Shown here: piece by piece, positions 1 to 7,705 of the stretch | Position numbering within the stretch: position 1 is the first letter of the stretch | Layout of the letters: each line of letters begins with the position of its first letter | Assembly (NCBI GenBank): GCA_016933835.1 | Contig: JAFGAC010000193.1 | Coordinates: 1-45,906, forward strand | Direction of reading: 5' to 3' | DNA length: 45,906 nt | Origin: Clostridiales bacterium | GTDB lineage: Bacteria; Bacillota; Clostridia; Peptostreptococcales; Acidaminobacteraceae | Program-made: the position numbers and the translations under genes | The notes under the pieces: model-generated | The model's database searches: none | Told to the model about the DNA's origin: nothing | The model's input: the letters and a program-made list of their open reading frames with translations, nothing else

Positions 1-33
1 AATTATACCATGTTTAAGAATAACTGCAAGACC

Positions 34-78
34 GTCGTCTTACATCCCCATGGCTAAAGCGAGGGGCTTTTCGACGAC
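34..78 (-). mobile_element. IS200/IS605-type end hairpin (remnant)
   Basis: On the minus strand this reads as a C4 / G4 hairpin with a TTTA apex, enclosed by a further inverted repeat GTCGTC / GACGAC (34-39 and 73-78). The same design (C-rich arm, TTTA loop, G-rich arm, then a short AT-rich tail) occurs at 2571-2600 and at 45821-45848. It is typical of the right end, and omega-RNA 3' end, of tnpB-carrying IS200/IS605 elements. No tnpA or tnpB coding sequence is visible beside it, so it is at most a left-over end. Identification rests on shape only. Confidence 0.4.
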
Positions 79-133
79 ATTTGGTAAGTTTCCAGATCGA
101 CAAAAATGTTTTATATTCGCAGCCTGTTTTGAA

Positions 134-389
134 CTATCTTCTGATGATTTGCTGTCGAGAAGCTTCCTGTACCGCTTCATCATCAACAATACCAAAGCCG
201 ACTCGATTGACTACCTTGTTTGTCGGTGATTTGTAAACAGCTTCTTCTCCTGTAATTTTATCGATGATAATTGACTGTCACTTCACCATAAGTATCCAAA
301 TGGAAAGAGTCAATCATATTGGCATCTTTCAAATCGACTGTTACCGACCAACTCCTTAACTCCAAGCCCTGCACAATGTCATTAAACTT
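134..389 (-). pseudogene. Frameshifted fragment of an unrecognised protein
   Basis: Read on the minus strand from 389, a protein-like stretch begins directly after a stop codon with no start. It contains [20 protein letters not shown] and then DTYGEVTVN before hitting a stop. The sense continues one frame over as [20 protein letters not shown] and [13 protein letters not shown], ending at a stop at 134-136. The composition and the clean continuation across frames indicate a real gene that has lost its start and suffered an indel near position 270. I do not recognise the family. It lies just downstream of the broken rarD gene on the same strand. Confidence 0.4.
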
Positions 390-409
390 TCAGCAACAAT
401 TTTTATCAT

Positions 410-1280
410 CTATTCCCATTTAAAAATTGGACCACTGACAACAATTGCAATAGCAACCCAAATCAAACTAAAACTGACTATGTGAACCCTGTTGAAAGCC
501 TCATGAAAGATAAAAATTCCAATGAGCAAGCTGATAGATGGTGCCATATATTGGATAAATCCCAAATTTGTAAAATCAATTCCTTTAACACCTTTTGAAA
601 AAAACAGCAAGGTGTAACCAGTGAATGCACCAGTTGAAATCAAGAGAAGGATATCTTTTAATTCTCCAGTGTAGAAAAAACTGATACCTTGTGTGTTCTT
701 AAAAAATAAATAAGACAAAGCAATTGGAAATAGCGCCAACAATTCCGCTGCAAAAGCAATCATGACATCAGCTTGATTAAACTTCTTAATACTTGTATAT
801 CCTACAAATGAAATTATCAACAACATTGCAATTATTGGAACCCTCCCATAAGTAAAAACAAGGTACCCGACTCCAATTAAAGTCAATAGCAGTGCAATCA
901 TCTTATAGTGGGCTACCTTTTCTCGCAGAACTAAAGCACCAATAACTATAATGATTACAGGCGTAATATAATGCCCTAGGCTTGCTTCAACTACTTGTTT
1001 GCTAGACGCAGCATTACACATTAAGACCCCAGTTGAGTCCAATAAGTATTGCTGCAGCAAGTGATATTGCCATACTCGCAGGGTGCTTTACATGCTTTAT
1101 CAAATCATCTTTCCTTCCACTGATAAATAGAATAGGCATTACAAATACCATCGACCAGATGATACGGTGTGCCATAATAAAATCAACTGGCATGTCACCG
1201 AAAAGTTGCCAGTACAGTGGTTGGATACCCCAAATAATGTACGCAAATAAAACCATGAATAATGCTTGTTGTTTTTTCAT
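410..1280 (-). pseudogene. rarD: RarD-type EamA transporter, frameshifted
   Basis: RarD proteins are ten-helix DMT/EamA-superfamily permeases; the E. coli member is linked to chloramphenicol resistance, but the substrate here is unknown. The N-terminal part (1280 to 1014) starts MKKQQALFMVLFAYIIWGIQ and carries the RarD-like AHRIIWS and GLNWGL motifs. It stops after GLNV. The rest (from about 1040 down to 410) is in another frame and resumes with QVVEASLGHYITP, the segment that normally follows within about ten residues. A single insertion or a two-base deletion near 1018-1030 explains this. A GGAG ribosome binding site sits 8 bases before the ATG at 1280. Either a recently dead gene or a sequencing indel; both halves are otherwise well conserved. 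Confidence 0.8.
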
Positions 1281-1572
1281 ATTGAATCTCCAATGCTAAA
1301 TTAATATAATCAGTATACTTAACTAATACACAATTTACATTGGCCATAATGCACAAAATATGTCTTAGAATTATACAGGTGTCCAATTTCCTTGTATAGC
1401 TGATAAAATTTATTCCTCATTTTATGTGTCAAATTCATATTCATAATATTAGAAAAGCCTGTGAATATTATCAGACACAGACTTTCCATAACTCTGAATA
1501 CATAAATATTTATATCAGTAATTTGAATTGATATTATGCAAATTGATTTAATATATCACAAATCATCAACAG

Positions 1573-2049
1573 TTATTCGACGTTTATATTTCCACCTTGT
1601 AGTTCTCCAGAATTATAATAAACAGGGCGGAACATATTGCCAATTAAAATTTCAATCTCGTCGCCATTATCACACTTGCCGCTTTCGTTGCTATCTCTAA
1701 CTGAAATAGTAACCGGCAGCTCAATGCTATTTCTTCCACATACTGAAGTTATTCCTTCAAACTTCGCTATTTCATCTCCACCTCCAAGAAGCCACATGTG
1801 TACTACTTTTCCGTGGAACTGTTGACCTGCACCATGATCAGTTAAAGTAAAATTACCTTCAGCGTTCTCCCAACTGCATTCACAGTCTTCTAACGCCTGT
1901 GCATAGAAACCGAAAGTCGCTCTAGCCTCATTGCCCTCAACGGATTCAATCCATCCTCCTCCTGTTGCTTTAGTACCACACCCAGCAACAGTAAAAACTA
2001 CGAGAATTAAAACGGCTACTATCATTAACTTTCTTTTGTTTTTCAACAT
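1573..2049 (-). CDS. Small lipoprotein, post-COAP-1-like domain
   Basis: A 158-residue exported lipoprotein. Residues 1-23 form a signal peptide with lysines, a hydrophobic core and the lipobox VAGC, so Cys24 or so would be lipid-anchored on the outer membrane leaflet. The mature part starts TGGGWIE and includes ATFGF and LTDHGAG, followed by ELPVTISVRDSNESGKCDNG. The GGGW...ATFGF...DH...G(D)G-x-I pattern resembles small secreted beta proteins annotated as post-COAP-1 domain. Two internal Cys (CECSW) may form a disulfide. A strong GGGAGG site lies 8 bases before the ATG. It stands alone, with no partner gene on the same strand nearby. Function unknown; the lipoprotein call is firm and the domain call tentative. 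Confidence 0.75.
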   Translation of the reverse strand: MLKNKRKLMIVAVLILVVFTVAGCGTKATGGGWIESVEGNEARATFGFYAQALEDCECSWENAEGNFTLTDHGAGQQFHGKVVHMWLLGGGDEIAKFEGITSVCGRNSIELPVTISVRDSNESGKCDNGDEIEILIGNMFRPVYYNSGELQGGNINVE

Positions 2050-2221
2050 TCTAACCTCCCAAATGATTTCAAATCAATTTTCATAAATATCGAAACAACT
2101 CAAATTTACTGATAAATATTTTTATGATTGATTTTTAAATTTTGATAATTTGCTTCAGTTGAAATATATAAAAAGCAAATTACCATTCAATTAATCTCTT
2201 AAGTATGATTTTATTTGTGAA

Positions 2222-2250
2222 TAAAAAAAACTGCCCCTTATATGGCAGTT
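2222..2250 (-). terminator. Orphan minus-strand terminator
   Basis: AACTGCC (29-35 of the 22xx block) pairs with GGCAGTT, 8-base loop. On the minus strand the hairpin is followed by eight T. No intact minus-strand gene precedes it to the right, so it is probably left from a lost gene. The rest of 2051-2570 holds no convincing gene. Confidence 0.6.
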
Positions 2251-2570
2251 AGACAATCATAGTATTTATATACCTTAGATTCACAACTTTGCGTACCTAC
2301 TTTTAAATAGGTTTGCTTTTTACATTAAAATACTATTCAATTTCATATTTCAACTTGCAATATCAATCAAACTTTCAGCGCACCTTTAATCGCATCAATT
2401 TTTATACCCCTATGTTATCTTTTATAACGATTTATTAAATCATAATAATATATGGAAATCTACAATGGATAGATTAATTGTATGCCACATCTGAATTGCT
2501 GTATAGATACTTAGTTCGCAGGGAAAGGCGCTGAAAAGCCAATTAAAATATTAATTTATGATTTATACCA

Positions 2571-2600
2571 GAACACCCGTGACTTTAGTCTTGGGATGAA
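2571..2600 (+). mobile_element. IS200/IS605-type end hairpin (remnant)
   Basis: CCCGTGAC-TTTA-GTCTTGGG on the plus strand is an imperfect hairpin. It has the same TTTA-loop layout as the element ends at 34-78 and at the right edge of the window. The corresponding body would lie to the left (about 2250-2570), where I find no tnpB reading frame. Best read as the decayed right end of an IS200/IS605 relative. Confidence 0.4.
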
Positions 2601-2639
2601 TGGTGTTATATGTCAATATATGGGCTTTAAAGTTGTTTT

Positions 2640-3535
2640 TGTATGAAACAATGGTATAACATCAATAGAAACATATTTTCAATTAATAGGTGAAATAAAT
2701 GATTTACAAAACGTAAAAATTTAGACTTAGACCTAATAAAGAACAAGATTCAATCCCTTAGGTTTTTAGATATTCGTGAAAAGGATCACGCAGATCCCAT
2801 TGCGCATTTCACAAAAGTAATCGTAGAAATATACCTACAAAATTTAATTGAAAAAGCTCCGATTCAATTTAAAATTTCACTTTGTAAAGTGATTATCGTT
2901 GCTGATAAAGGGATGTCAACTGGTGATAATATCTGCTATACCCTTTCTGTTAATGATGGTTATATATTTAGCCAAACAGCTAGAGGCGCAAACAAAGAAC
3001 TCAAGAATTTTATATTTCATGAAAATGACTATGAATGGCTAGGGGATGACTATAGGTGAAAATAAAGACTTTCTCCTCGGGAAATCGGTGTAACAACCAC
3101 CTCAGGACAGAAGATCAAGAAATCTTTGACGGATACCATGTTCTGGTAACCAGTCAGTCGAGGAATCTGCCAGTAAGATCATTGAGATTTACAGAGGCTT
3201 GTGGAAGATTGAAGAATCCTTCAAGGTTACTAAAAGTGATTTAGAAACAAGACCAATCTATATTTACACTAAAGAACATATCAAAGCTCATTTTTTAACA
3301 TGTTTATTGCATTTTTTCTTGCAATACTATTAGAATACATCACAGAAGGTCAACACAGCATCGCAAAGATGATTGAAAGTCTTCAAAAATCCACTTGCAC
3401 AAATGTCAATCAGAACTAGTATCTTTTTGACTATTATGATGAAGTTCATGAAATGATTGAAAAAGTTATAGATGTTGATTTTTCAACGAAGATAAGAAGT
3501 TTGCAACAGATTAAAAAAGCATTTCACAGATTAAG
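2640..3535 (+). pseudogene. Degraded IS1634-like DDE transposase
   Basis: Pieces of one transposase survive in several frames. They include VIIVADKGMSTGDN (about 2900-2940), GYIFSQTARGANKELKNF (about 2960-3010) and YEWLGDDY. After a deletion come DGYHVLVTS (about 3140), IIEIYRGLWKIEESFKVT and KEHIKAHFLTCF (to about 3305), then a C-terminal EMIEKVID tail near 3450. The ADKGMSTGDN block and the IYRGLWKIEESF(K/R)VTKSDLE block are characteristic of IS1634-family (IS4-like DDE) transposases. Several stops, frameshifts and a missing middle section leave it inactive. The remnant lies just outside the leftmost rlmH-like attachment repeat. Confidence 0.75.
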
Positions 3536-3573
3536 AAACAATAGCGTAACGCTACATAAAAAAGAAAAAAACG

Positions 3574-3620
3574 AAACCCATGAAACTTACTGATTTCAGC
3601 AGGTTTCATGGGTTTTTACG
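3574..3620 (+). terminator. Rho-independent terminator after transposase remnant
   Basis: AAACCCATGAAAC (3574-3586) pairs perfectly with GTTTCATGGGTTT (3603-3615) and is followed by a T run. It ends the plus-strand IS1634-like remnant. A small perfect repeat TAGCGTAACGCTA lies just before it (3542-3554). Confidence 0.8.
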
Positions 3621-3801
3621 CTTCATTTACTGCAAAACTTAAGATATAATTCTTTTATACAAGACGTATGGACGATATTATGAATTTTTGTCTTTTACAA
3701 AAGACTTTTTGCAAGTTGATTATAGATTATCCAAAATGCCGCTTAGAAGTTTGGTTAGGGGTATTATTGACAACTATCCTAATACATAAGATTTACCGGT
3801 A

Positions 3802-3840
3802 TTTGCGGTATGCTTCACCGTTTATTTGTAAAACCAAAAA
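3802..3840 (-). repeat. Degenerate rlmH-end (att-like) repeat, site 1
   Basis: TATTTGCGGTATGCTTCACC aligns with TATTTGTGATAGGGTTCACC at 7184-7203 with few mismatches. On the minus strand it reads Glu-Ala-Tyr-Arg-Lys, with the stop codon lost. The following TTTGTAAAACCAAAA resembles the TTTTCTAAACCATACA block of the other sites. It is the leftmost and weakest copy. Confidence 0.5.
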
Positions 3841-3854
3841 TATTTAATATTATT

Positions 3855-4730
3855 TTATCTATCAACCCTAACAGCATAAGCAACTCTTTCAATTTCCGTT
3901 GATGTCAAGTTTCGATTAAGATTATCAATATACTTAGGTGCCAGATCTTTAAAACTCTTATCTTCTACTAATTCCATCCCAAACTCTGACAAAAGTTCCG
4001 ATAGTTCATCCGGATTGTATCCAAGGAGCCATATTTTATCCTTCACCACATACTTCTCGTAACCTTTTTCCCAACCATACATGGTCTTGCCCTCGATTAG
4101 ATCTCTCAACACATAGGTAAACACAATACCACTACCCGCTGGTGCATTTGATATCATCTTCAAAATATCTAAAAAACCCTCTTCGGTCAAGTATTGAGAA
4201 ACTCCTTCCAAAAGGAAAAGCGTTGATCGGTTAAGTTCATAACCGCTTTCAACCAAACGATCCATTGTTTTCTGATGGTCAAAATCCACTGCAACATACT
4301 GGATATTATCATTTAAGTTACCAAGTCGATCTTTGATCAACTTGACTTTATTACCAATATTGTTGGGTTGATCCACTTCATACAATTTCAGTCCACCGAG
4401 TCCGGGTAGTCTCATGAATCTAGTATCATAACCTGCTCCTAGATTCACAATACTATCAACATCATTTTTTAATTCAATGACTTTATCATCAAAATACCTT
4501 TTTCGGCAAATCATTCCTGCCCAAATACCCGGAAGACTCTTTTCACTTGAATTGACCATCCAATTTCTCATAAACTCGTATTTCATAGTTTTTACAAAAA
4601 TTCTCATTCCAGATGGCAAAATATGTTCTACGATATCATCATGAACACCTCTTTGTTCTTCACTATAATACTGTTCAATTGCCACCAATACACTTGGTCC
4701 TAATCCTGTTTTTTCAGCACCTTTCGACAT
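3855..4730 (-). CDS. Class I SAM methyltransferase, PPM1/LCMT-like (TIGR00027 type)
   Basis: A 291-residue SAM-dependent methyltransferase of the leucine-carboxyl-methyltransferase-like superfamily. In bacteria these mostly modify polyketide or other small-molecule carboxylates, or have no known substrate. Visible motifs are SAM motif I NLGAGYDTRF (96-105), the acidic ribose-binding end of strand 2 EVDQP (118-122), VAVDF (146-150) and LLEGVSQYL (173-181). No signal peptide, so cytosolic. AAGGAGG lies 8 bases before the ATG. It starts 12 bases after the TetR gene and is surely co-transcribed with it, so the regulator probably senses its substrate, its product or a toxic compound it inactivates. 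Specificity cannot be told from sequence. Confidence 0.85.
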   Translation of the reverse strand: MSKGAEKTGLGPSVLVAIEQYYSEEQRGVHDDIVEHILPSGMRIFVKTMKYEFMRNWMVNSSEKSLPGIWAGMICRKRYFDDKVIELKNDVDSIVNLGAGYDTRFMRLPGLGGLKLYEVDQPNNIGNKVKLIKDRLGNLNDNIQYVAVDFDHQKTMDRLVESGYELNRSTLFLLEGVSQYLTEEGFLDILKMISNAPAGSGIVFTYVLRDLIEGKTMYGWEKGYEKYVVKDKIWLLGYNPDELSELLSEFGMELVEDKSFKDLAPKYIDNLNRNLTSTEIERVAYAVRVDR

Positions 4731-4742
4731 TTCATATCCTCC

Positions 4743-5357
4743 TTATAGGTAATCCGGTTTATAGAAATTCGATTGCAATAACATAATGGTAGATTTTAGT
4801 TCATTGTCTATTGCTATCAAATCGAAATAAGGTTGCATCTTGACCTGATTCATATAGCCATCAATCAACCATTGAATTATTTTCGCTACATCTTCAATCT
4901 TAATGTTTTCCTTAAACTTATGACGATCAACATCAACAAGGGTCATCTGGAACCCTAATTTTTTTGACTTTTCAATGGTGCTCATGACATAATCCAAAAC
5001 TTCTGTATCACGTTCAATGTAGAAGTTCAAAATGAAATCAAACATAAAGCGATGTTTTGACATTACCTCCAGCTGCATCCTACTGAACATCATGAATCTA
5101 TCAAAAAAATCACTCACTTGAGTCATACCTCCCTCAACATAGGTTGAAACGAAGGTTTGAAAACTATACTCCATCAAGTATTCATAAAGCCCTCTTTTAC
5201 TCCCGAAATAATGAAAGATCATGGATTTTGATATGCCAGCCTCATTGGCAACCAATGACACTGATGCACGCTTGTAGTCGTATTTGCCGAACACCGTAAT
5301 TCCAGCATCAATAATTTTGTTTTTCTTCTCTTCATTTAATTCTTCAAATGCAGTCAT
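4743..5357 (-). CDS. TetR/AcrR-family transcriptional regulator
   Basis: A 204-residue TetR-type repressor. The N-terminal helix-turn-helix spans about residues 30-52, with SLVANEAGISKSMIFHYFGS matching the family's conserved A-x-x-A-G-(I/V)-S-x-x-x-(I/L)-Y-x-(Y/H)-F core. The remaining helical domain would bind a ligand and dimerise; its sequence gives no hint of the ligand. The gene is first in a two-gene operon with the methyltransferase behind it. Its own promoter (5395-5423) is flanked by an extended inverted repeat that is the likely operator, so autoregulation is expected. GGAGGGG precedes the ATG by 4-5 bases. DNA-binding role confident, target inferred. Confidence 0.92.
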   Translation of the reverse strand: MTAFEELNEEKKNKIIDAGITVFGKYDYKRASVSLVANEAGISKSMIFHYFGSKRGLYEYLMEYSFQTFVSTYVEGGMTQVSDFFDRFMMFSRMQLEVMSKHRFMFDFILNFYIERDTEVLDYVMSTIEKSKKLGFQMTLVDVDRHKFKENIKIEDVAKIIQWLIDGYMNQVKMQPYFDLIAIDNELKSTIMLLQSNFYKPDYL

Positions 5358-5373
5358 ATTCCCCTCCGTCGAT

Positions 5374-5418
5374 CGAATCGGTTTTTATAGTAAAAGTATA
5401 CCTCTATAAACCGATTCG
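5374..5418 (-). promoter_or_regulatory. TetR operator inverted repeat
   Basis: CGAATCGGTTT (5374-5384) and AAACCGATTCG (5408-5418) are perfect inverted copies. The arms flank and partly overlap the promoter of the TetR gene. This is the usual position for an autoregulated TetR operator; binding is inferred. Confidence 0.75.
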
Positions 5419-5423
5419 GTCAA
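5395..5423 (-). promoter_or_regulatory. Sigma-A promoter of the TetR-methyltransferase operon
   Basis: Minus strand: -35 TTGACC (5418-5423), 17-base spacer, -10 TATACT (5395-5400). The spacing is ideal and the distance to the start at 5357 reasonable. Confidence 0.85.
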
Positions 5424-5436
5424 TATCGTAAGACAA

Positions 5437-5469
5437 AAAAACTAATCTCAGAATTTGAAATTAGTTTTT
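5437..5469. terminator. Terminator-like hairpin between modules
   Basis: AAAAACTAAT pairs with ATTAGTTTTT over a 13-base loop. It is T-rich on both strands, so it could stop transcription arriving from either direction. It lies between the TetR promoter and the rlmH-like repeat at 5551. Confidence 0.5.
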
Positions 5470-5550
5470 AGCAATTATTCTTATGCCAAAATTTCGGACA
5501 AGTTAAACAGAGAATTTTCAACAAAAACAATAACTTTAAAATAATCGAAC

Positions 5551-5600
5551 TTATTTATGATACGGTTTCCCGTATCTTTTCAAAACCATACAAATCTGAT
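5551..5600 (-). repeat. rlmH-end (att-like) repeat, site 2
   Basis: Minus strand 5568-5551 reads Lys-Pro-Tyr-His-Lys-stop (AAA CCG TAT CAT AAA TAA). To the right come CCCGTATCTTTTC and CCATACAAATCTGATATCT, almost identical to the site at 7421-7475. It marks the left end of the module that holds the broken DUF4143 ATPase. Confidence 0.8.
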
Positions 5601-5659
5601 ATCTATATAACAATTTCCATTAGTAGAAACACTAACAACAATACTCCTCATTAACCGTC

Positions 5660-5692
5660 AGAACCCAGACGAAATTAATCCATCTGGGTTCT
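5660..5692. repeat. Hairpin downstream of the broken ATPase gene
   Basis: AGAACCCAGA (5660-5669) and TCTGGGTTCT (5683-5692) form a perfect 10-bp stem. It lies 36 bases past the stop of the minus-strand ATPase pseudogene and may be its terminator, although no clear T run follows on that strand. Confidence 0.45.
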
Positions 5693-5727
5693 GTTCAAAT
5701 AGTATTCTTTTCAGCTAATTATCATTT

Positions 5728-6987
5728 TTAGTTCTTCAAACATCCAATCGGGACAACTAGTACCCCGTCGTCTCTTTTATATGCATATTTTGACCCTGTT
5801 ACTACCATCAAAAATGAAGGTTTATTCATTCTGCTGCTATCAATTTTGTCGCTTAGTTTCAAGAGATTCCGAGCTGCGGAATCCACTTCATAATCACCAA
5901 GTTTGATTTCTGTCGCTCCCCATCTGCCATCTGCGAGACTGATTATTACATCGACTTCTAAATCGTTTTTATCTCTGTAATGAAATACTTTTCCTCCTAT
6001 CGATTGAGCATAGATTCTAATATCCCTAATGCATAAAGCCTCAAATAAAAATCCAAAAAAATTGAAATCCTTTAAAACCGCATCTTTAGTCATGCCTAGA
6101 GACGCCGTTGCTAACGAAGGGTCTACGAACATTCGTTTAGGCGAAGTTCTAATAGCCGTCTTGGATTGTAACGATGGGCTCCAAGCAGGCATATTTTCAA
6201 TGACAAATATCCTCTGAAGTGCGTTCATATATGATTTTACAGTGTTTTCAGAAATGGTCTCTTCACTTCCTAAAACATCTTTTATTATTGTTGGAATTGA
6301 TGCTGTCGTACAAATATTTCTCGATAGAGATTTTAAAAGCTGCTCAACCTTATTTGGGTTCTTGTCAATTCCATCAACCTCAACTACATCATAGTTAATC
6401 ACGGCATTAGTGTAATCACTGGTCCTTCTTAATGCAACCTCTTCACTAGAGTTTATAGATTCTGGCTATCCACCTCGGCATATCAGATATGCATATTGTT
6501 CAATAACTAGATCAGATTCACTCGTGCTAACTGTATTCTTATCAAAAATTTCAAATAAAGATACCGAACCATTTGAGTCTCCGGATTCATAAAGACTCAT
6601 CGGTCGCATCATAATCCGTGATATTCTACCTGTTCCAGTATGCCAAGTCTTATTATCAACTGGAACAGCAGAACCCGTTAAAATATAATACCCTACACCA
6701 CCACGACGATCGACTGAATATCGCACAGAATCCCATAAAGTTGGGGCGACTTGCCACTCGTCGATTAATCTAGGCGTCTCTCCCTCAAGAAGTAAAGAAG
6801 GTTTGATCTTTGCGATTTTCAGATTGCTTTCTAATTGATCTGGATCTTGCATATATATCTTGCTATTTGATTTGTGTTCTGCTGTACTTGTTTTCCCACA
6901 CCACTTTGGTCCTACAATCAAAACTGCTCCAGATGAACGAAGTGATAGATCCAATTCTTCTTCAACAATTCTCTTCATATACTTCAT
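5728..6987 (-). pseudogene. AAA ATPase with DUF4143, interrupted by an in-frame amber codon
   Basis: A single reading frame of about 420 codons broken once by TAG at 6466-6468. The first part starts at the ATG at 6987 (AGGAGG, 8 bases upstream; a GTG three codons earlier lies inside that site). It has Walker A GPKWCGKT, Walker B-like LIDEWQ and the sensor-like YILTGSA. Reading through the stop gives YLICRGG-(stop)-PESINSSEE and then runs in frame into the second part, with its DUF4143 region and a C-terminal PD-(D/E)xK-like fold: EVDVIISLADG, then TEIKLG. In relatives the stop position is normally an aromatic residue (GG-W/F/Y-P), so TGG to TAG is the simplest change. These ATPases are common on mobile DNA and their biochemical role is unclear. 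Three 23-bp-spaced repeats overlap its promoter. Confidence 0.85.
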
Positions 6988-7010
6988 ATGATTCACCTCC
7001 TGTCATATTC

Positions 7011-7079
7011 AGTATACAACTCATTGATGGATTTATCTAATTTTTATTGATGGATTCGGATTTGTTTTATTGATGGATT
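7011..7079 (-). promoter_or_regulatory. Promoter region with three 23-bp-spaced direct repeats
   Basis: ATTGATGGATT occurs at 7023, 7046 and 7069, exactly 23 bases apart (about two helical turns). The repeats lie immediately upstream of, and up to, the -10 element TATACT (minus strand, 7011-7016) of the DUF4143 ATPase pseudogene. They look like a tandem operator, probably for autoregulation by the cassette's own product. No good -35 is seen, which would fit activator- or repressor-dependent use. Confidence 0.65.
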
Positions 7080-7182
7080 TGGACAATCCTTCGACATTAA
7101 TTCAAAGTCAGAATACACTTTCGGGTATTTTCGTGTGCCCTTTCGTAAAATTGAACATAAATTAATCTGTTTGTTTAAAACC

Positions 7183-7241
7183 TTATTTGTGATAGGGTTC
7201 ACCGTGACTTTTCTAAACCATACACTTGCGACATCCTGTTA
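7183..7241 (-). repeat. rlmH-end (att-like) repeat, site 3
   Basis: Minus strand 7200-7183 reads GAA CCC TAT CAC AAA TAA, Glu-Pro-Tyr-His-Lys-stop. It is followed rightwards by ACCGTGACTTTTCTAAACC and ATACACTTGCGACATCCTG, matching sites 2 and 4. With site 4 it bounds a 238-bp module with no gene. Confidence 0.8.
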
Positions 7242-7370
7242 GAGATTCGTGGCTACTAGAATTTAATCCTTCAGCCCCCCCTTGTCTAAAGGACAAATCA
7301 GCTCGAAAAAATGATTTTCTACATGTATTTCAACAACAAATTTACTTATTTATCAGATTCTTCAAATACA

Positions 7371-7407
7371 CAAATAACACTTTACCTTAGAGGTAAAGTG
7401 TTATTTG
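7371..7407. repeat. Perfect 17-bp stem hairpin in the small module
   Basis: CAAATAACACTTTACCT and AGGTAAAGTGTTATTTG are perfect inverted copies with only three bases between them. There is no clear T run on either side. It ends 13 bases before attachment-like site 4. It could be a terminator or a structural element of the module end. Confidence 0.6.
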
Positions 7408-7420
7408 CTGAAACCCATAG

Positions 7421-7476
7421 TTATTTATGATACGGTTCACCGTATCTTTTCTAAACCATACAAATGCGATATCTGC
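7421..7476 (-). repeat. rlmH-end (att-like) repeat, site 4
   Basis: Minus strand 7438-7421 reads GAA CCG TAT CAT AAA TAA, Glu-Pro-Tyr-His-Lys-stop. It is followed by ACCGTATCTTTTCTAAACC and ATACAAATGCGATATCTG. Best-preserved copy of the distal type and left boundary of the AbiE module. Confidence 0.85.
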
Positions 7477-7509
7477 TTGACAGTCACTATTCAAAACTAT
7501 TAAATCAAA

Positions 7510-7571
7510 ATTACCAAGTGGCACCTAAATCCCATCGCTCTTGAAATAGAGAAAAGGCAACACTTGGTAAT
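7510..7571 (-). terminator. Structured hairpin downstream of abiEii
   Basis: ATTACCAAGTG (7510-7520) and CACTTGGTAAT (7561-7571) form a perfect 11-bp outer stem enclosing 40 bases that contain a small CTCT / AGAG hairpin. On the minus strand TTTTGATTTAA follows, so it may terminate the AbiE operon. The long internal part is unusual for a plain terminator and might be a small RNA. Confidence 0.45.
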
Positions 7572-7705
7572 ATAAGTTAAAAATTATTCCTCGGCACGAT
7601 TTCCGTTACGACTGTAGTGAATATCCATGAAGCTTTAATAATTACATTCTCGTGTCTTTCATGTTTCTTGAGAAATAATAAACCAAATCTCATTTTTTAT
7701 TGTTT

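Noticed and set aside
2290-2320. Possible plus-strand terminator ACCTA / TAGGT with T-rich tail
   Set aside because: Stem of five base pairs in AT-rich DNA with no gene in front.
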